A stretch of DNA of 16,986 nt from Promethearchaeota archaeon (GTDB lineage Archaea > Asgardarchaeota > Lokiarchaeia > Sigynarchaeales > SOKP01), in the NCBI GenBank assembly GCA_019057975.1, contig JAHLWJ010000073.1, positions 1 to 16,986 of the forward strand, written 5' to 3'. Positions 13,805-16,986 of the stretch are shown here, piece by piece (the first letter of the stretch is position 1; every line of letters starts with the position of its first letter). A program made the translations under genes and the position numbers. Below the pieces are notes generated by a model that did not search any database, was not told where the DNA came from, and worked only from the letters and a program-made list of their open reading frames with translations.

Positions 13805-16042
13805 ATGAAAAGAAATAATTTACATTTTTTCGTACTTTTCATACTCGTTAGTTCTACATTCTTAGGTATAAGTGCTATGTCGGTTAGAGCAGCATCCTCA
13901 CAATTAAGGACCAGTGCTCTCGTTCAAGCAGAAGATAATTCAACCATGATTGTAGTAGTTGGAGGTTGGGATTTTAAATCTTGGGGCCCTACAACCTGGG
14001 AATTCAGTCTTGGATCCTCTTGGATGGTTGGAGGACAAGGTGGAAGCCCGAAAGGAATGACTTTAGAGAAATTATGGGAGATTCGAGACATTCCCGATGC
14101 GCCTTATTTCGAATATACCCCTGTGCTCGCAACTGGCTACACTGTCGAGGAGTATTTCCCTTCGGAAGAGAATAGTTTCGAGTGGAACAATACCGGAGGA
14201 TTCCGTGTTATAAACATTACTCTTCGCGAAAATGTCAAATTTCAGGATGGTTCAGAGTGGAATGCTACGGTCGCTAAATGGAATATTGATCGCGCCTATG
14301 TACTAACAGGAAATTTAACGGGTTCAGAAGGATCAGGTCATAAAGATATTATGGGACACATGACTTTCAAACCGGGTATAGATTACAAAGATTTCTTTAC
14401 TCCATCATGGAATTATTCCTACACCTATAGTAATGATCCTGTTAATGGATTGCCTGTGACACCTCAATATTATGGTAAAGATAACGACCCTAATCTGAGT
14501 TGGACTAATGTAAGTAAAACATACATAAAAGATGGGAGCTTCCCAATCTTTAATAAAACACTTGTAGTAAAGAGTGCTGATGAAACTGCGAGCGGAACAG
14601 GTGGAACTATTCAAATAGAACTCAATGCTTATATGACAGATCTTAGATTAATAGCTTGGATCGCAATGATCTCAATGGAACAATATGGCGATATGTTTTA
14701 CACCCAAATACTAGATATAATGGATTGGACTGGTGATCAACTTGCTTGTGGGACTGGTACTTATAAAGCTGTAGAGGTAGATAAAACAAATCAAATAATG
14801 AAACTGGAGCGATTTGACGATTATTGGAATTTTACTGGATTGAGAGATGCGGGTAAGATGATAGTTAAAGAAGGACTTATCTCATATATTATTGGTGATA
14901 CTGATGGTCAATTAGTAACAACTGCAATGACCGCTGGGGACGCTGATTTCGCTTTAGATGGACCTTACGGTGAACTTTTTGAAGACCAACTAATAGCTTC
15001 ACCCTTGATAGAATATACTGACACCGGAACTGCCGACAGCATAGAACAATTGGACTTCATACTGCCAAATACGGATGTGGCGTTTAGAAAAGCTGTATCT
15101 TATGCGTTCAATTATACTCAATATTTAGTTAGTGTTAAAGAGGGAAATGCAATCCGTTGTGATAATTTAATGGGGGAAAATAGCGTTTACATCAACCATA
15201 GTATAGTGGGATCTTATCTTGATCTTGAAATCGCGCGAAATGCCCTTCTTAATGACCCCGCGTATAATTTTACGCTAGCCGCTGAAGGTATTACTGGAAG
15301 CAGTACAACAGCAGAATGGAATACTTTTGCAAGCAATGTCGGGAGTTTTACTAATGCTACCGCAAAGGAACTTTTTACATTTAACTACCTTCACGACATT
15401 TATAACACGGACTTTACGAGCGTATTAGAAACTAGTATTGCAGATATTGGCATAGTTTTTAATAAATCTGGAGCAACTCCTTCTAATACCTATGGTTATT
15501 GGAAGACCCTCGATCTTATAGGTATGTGGTCTCCTATGTTGTTTGATAGGCAAGCACAGTACGATGCTGATTTAGAAGCTTTCTATGTGGATTGGCCTAT
15601 GCCTAAAACAGATTTAGCATACTTAGATGCCTTTTATACGTATAAAAACTTATTTTACGGTGGAGCATGGATACCCATCCCAGATACTTGGAATTGGGGA
15701 CTTATTAACGATCCCGTCCTTCAAGAATCGGTACGTGCTTTATATTTCCAAAACGAAACAACAAAACTTACAACATATAGTACTATTCAAGAACAGGTCG
15801 GAACAGTAATATACACATCGATGTTTATCTCTCAAGATACTCAAGGATATGCTCTGAATAAAAAGTTTGCTCTCGATTGGTACTGGGGTGGTTTTGACTT
15901 TGCTGAAGTCTCAGTCGGTCCTGGTTACGAAACGGCAGGAGTTCAAGTAGAAATACCCGGATTTCCATTAATTGCTTTATTAGGCGTTGCAGGAATATCT
16001 ATACTCGCTATTGGTATGAAAAAACGAAAGAAATTTAAATGA
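13805..16042 (+). CDS. Family-5 (DppA/OppA-type) extracellular substrate-binding protein, C-terminally anchored
   Basis: A 745-residue binding protein for peptides or similar solutes, feeding the divergent DppBCDF-like importer. The signal peptide covers about 1-29, with likely cleavage after SVRA. ITLRENVKFQDGSEW (138-152), then a WNIDRA segment at 159-164, is the family-5 signature region; AFRKAVSYAFNY at 426-437 is a second conserved segment. There is no lipobox Cys. Instead EIPGFPL (716-722), a hydrophobic helix (721-738) and KKRKKFK anchor the C-terminus, leaving the domain outside the membrane. I count 16 N-x-S/T sequons spread over the exported part, consistent with archaeal N-glycosylation. 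The length exceeds the usual 500-600. The gene is visibly less AT-rich than its neighbours, as for highly expressed genes. Confidence 0.93.
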   Translation: MKRNNLHFFVLFILVSSTFLGISAMSVRAASSQLRTSALVQAEDNSTMIVVVGGWDFKSWGPTTWEFSLGSSWMVGGQGGSPKGMTLEKLWEIRDIPDAPYFEYTPVLATGYTVEEYFPSEENSFEWNNTGGFRVINITLRENVKFQDGSEWNATVAKWNIDRAYVLTGNLTGSEGSGHKDIMGHMTFKPGIDYKDFFTPSWNYSYTYSNDPVNGLPVTPQYYGKDNDPNLSWTNVSKTYIKDGSFPIFNKTLVVKSADETASGTGGTIQIELNAYMTDLRLIAWIAMISMEQYGDMFYTQILDIMDWTGDQLACGTGTYKAVEVDKTNQIMKLERFDDYWNFTGLRDAGKMIVKEGLISYIIGDTDGQLVTTAMTAGDADFALDGPYGELFEDQLIASPLIEYTDTGTADSIEQLDFILPNTDVAFRKAVSYAFNYTQYLVSVKEGNAIRCDNLMGENSVYINHSIVGSYLDLEIARNALLNDPAYNFTLAAEGITGSSTTAEWNTFASNVGSFTNATAKELFTFNYLHDIYNTDFTSVLETSIADIGIVFNKSGATPSNTYGYWKTLDLIGMWSPMLFDRQAQYDADLEAFYVDWPMPKTDLAYLDAFYTYKNLFYGGAWIPIPDTWNWGLINDPVLQESVRALYFQNETTKLTTYSTIQEQVGTVIYTSMFISQDTQGYALNKKFALDWYWGGFDFAEVSVGPGYETAGVQVEIPGFPLIALLGVAGISILAIGMKKRKKFK

Positions 16043-16072
16043 AATAAATTCAAATCAATTAATTTCAAACTA

Positions 16073-16083
16073 TTTTTTTTTTT
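16073..16083 (+). terminator. T-tract terminator of the substrate-binding protein
   Basis: T11 starting 30 bp after the TGA stop. A 6-bp hairpin, AATTAT-GTTT-ATAATT, follows at 16091-16106. The rest of the 181-bp gap 16043-16223 is very AT-rich and holds no gene. Confidence 0.6.
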
Positions 16084-16119
16084 AATTTTAAATTATGTTT
16101 ATAATTCAATTATTTAATT

Positions 16120-16126
16120 AAAAAAA
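16120..16126 (-). terminator. Possible T-tract terminator of the QueG-like gene
   Basis: An A7 run gives T7 on the minus strand about 100 bp after the stop at 16224. It is rather distant, so this is tentative. Confidence 0.3.
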
Positions 16127-16223
16127 TACATCATAATGAATTTCCTATTTAAATTATGATTAACAATTATTCACTATTCTATGTAAGCTTGAAAATTTAT
16201 TGCATATCTCTATAGAAACATTT

Positions 16224-16877
16224 TCATTCTTTTCCTACAGGACAAGCTTCAATACAAATATTACACCAAATCACGGTATTTTCTGACAAATCTTTTAAAT
16301 TCTTCAAACAATAATTGTTGCATAACATTTTATTATACTTTCCGCCTTTTAAAGCACCTACAGGGCAAGATACAACGCACATGCTACAATTTTTACAATA
16401 CTCGCTCTCATAAAAAGGTGTACCATATAATAATTCTGCAACAGTTACCAGAGCCCTTAATCTTACTTGAGACCCAAATGTTTTGGTAATTATTAGATTA
16501 TTTTTTCCAATCGGACCAATACCAGCTAAAGCAGCAGCATCTTTTAAGAATAATCCTGGTTTATACGGGATAATTTTTGATTTGAAACCCTTTTTAGCTA
16601 AGAAACTCTTGATTTGATGGCATTGATCTACTAAAATTGAATCTGCAAAATGATAACTTTTTTCCTTCCCTTCGTTTTTACTCCAAGCATCAAGAATAAG
16701 ATCGTATAAATGAAATCCAATTACGATTACAGATTTAGATTTTTTCAGATATGATTCTGGTCTATTTTTCTTATTAAATCTATTGAAATGAATAGTATCT
16801 CCAAATCCAACGATATCAATACCTAATTTATCACAATGAGATATTAATTCATCTGTAAGTTCTTTGATCGTTTCCAT
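16224..16877 (-). CDS. Short QueG-like protein with two [4Fe-4S] motifs
   Basis: A 217-residue iron-sulfur protein related to the epoxyqueuosine reductase (COG1600-like) family. AGIGPIGKNNLII (118-130) matches the family's conserved G-x-IGKN segment. The ferredoxin part has CxxCxxCxxxCP at Cys161, 164, 167 and 171, then Cys186 and Cys190, and CNICIEACP at Cys205, 208 and 212, enough for two [4Fe-4S] clusters. It stops right after the second cluster motif, whereas QueG of bacteria is about 350-380 residues with a C-terminal HEAT-like domain. No signal or TM segment is seen. Archaea generally make archaeosine rather than queuosine, so a tRNA role is doubtful; a cobalamin- or flavin-linked reductase or an electron-transfer protein is possible. 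The ATG at 16877 lies 26 bp after the preceding gene's stop. Confidence 0.85.
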   Translation of the reverse strand: METIKELTDELISHCDKLGIDIVGFGDTIHFNRFNKKNRPESYLKKSKSVIVIGFHLYDLILDAWSKNEGKEKSYHFADSILVDQCHQIKSFLAKKGFKSKIIPYKPGLFLKDAAALAGIGPIGKNNLIITKTFGSQVRLRALVTVAELLYGTPFYESEYCKNCSMCVVSCPVGALKGGKYNKMLCNNYCLKNLKDLSENTVIWCNICIEACPVGKE

Positions 16878-16903
16878 AATTCCGAGTTACATCTTGCAAA
16901 ATT

Positions 16904-16986
16904 TTATTTATCGAACGATTCGGGCATTTCATCTAAAAATAAATCAGGCTTAATGTTGTTAAAATCATTCCACCATGTATTTTTAT
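16904..16986 (-). CDS. C-terminal end of an unidentified gene, cut by window
   Basis: An open frame enters at base 16986 and ends at TAA (16906-16904), giving 26 codons. The end reads PDLFLDEMPESFDK, preceded by a TWWNDF segment, which looks like real protein rather than random AT-rich translation. It lies 26 bp upstream of the QueG-like ATG on the same strand, so the two are probably one transcript. The family cannot be told from this fragment. Confidence 0.5.
   Translation of the reverse strand, partial: KNTWWNDFNNIKPDLFLDEMPESFDK

Noticed and set aside
16043..16223. Search for a small gene or RNA in the convergent gap
   Set aside because: Very AT-rich with T-runs and short hairpins but no open frame with a start and ribosome site, and no RNA fold I recognise.
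1..16986. CRISPR arrays, tRNA or rRNA genes, insertion sequences, integrases, attachment-site repeats
   Set aside because: I looked for regularly spaced repeats, cloverleaf-like GC-rich segments, transposase motifs and long direct repeats and saw none.

Overview
The window looks like AT-rich archaeal chromosome. Promoter-like sites have a purine-rich BRE plus TATA form (clearest at 13722-13735), several genes end in T-tracts, TTG and GTG starts occur, and two secreted proteins end in an IPGxPL motif, one hydrophobic helix and a basic tail instead of carrying a lipobox. That C-terminal anchor style, the bacterial/eukaryote-like FATP-type acyl-CoA synthetase and the type-B carboxylesterase make an Asgard (Loki-like) archaeon my best guess. 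This is an inference; there is no rRNA or other marker here to settle it.

Region 1 (1-5625) holds ester, alcohol and fatty-acid genes. A 3'-truncated iron-containing alcohol dehydrogenase and a type-B carboxylesterase lie on the minus strand. Diverging from the esterase are a FATP-type acyl-CoA synthetase and an SGNH/GDSL hydrolase. Together they could hydrolyse an ester, activate the acid to its CoA thioester and oxidise the alcohol. A hairpin with T-tracts on both sides (5637-5664) closes the region.

Region 2 (5677-16042) is a peptide-transport block. A membrane-anchored beta-lactamase-fold hydrolase lies downstream of a tightly packed five-gene minus-strand operon. In transcription order the operon is a 4-TM protein of unknown function, a DppB/OppB permease with an extra TM pair, a DppC/OppC permease, then DppD-like and DppF-like ATPases. 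Both ATPases carry an N-terminal polytopic membrane domain of about 240-270 residues, which the ordinary family lacks. The family-5 substrate-binding protein is transcribed divergently from its own strong promoter and is anchored by its C-terminus.

Region 3 (16224-16986) is a short minus-strand operon: the last 26 codons of an unidentified gene, then a small QueG-like protein with two [4Fe-4S] motifs.

The two observations most worth following are the membrane-fused Dpp/Opp ATPases and a palindrome, TTAC-N4-GTAA. By eye it occurs exactly three times in the window, each time in an intergenic promoter region: before the alcohol dehydrogenase, between the esterase and the acyl-CoA synthetase, and before the substrate-binding protein. 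It could link ester use and peptide uptake under one regulator. No tRNA, rRNA, CRISPR array, insertion sequence or integrase was seen. Every gene-free stretch is shorter than 300 bases.
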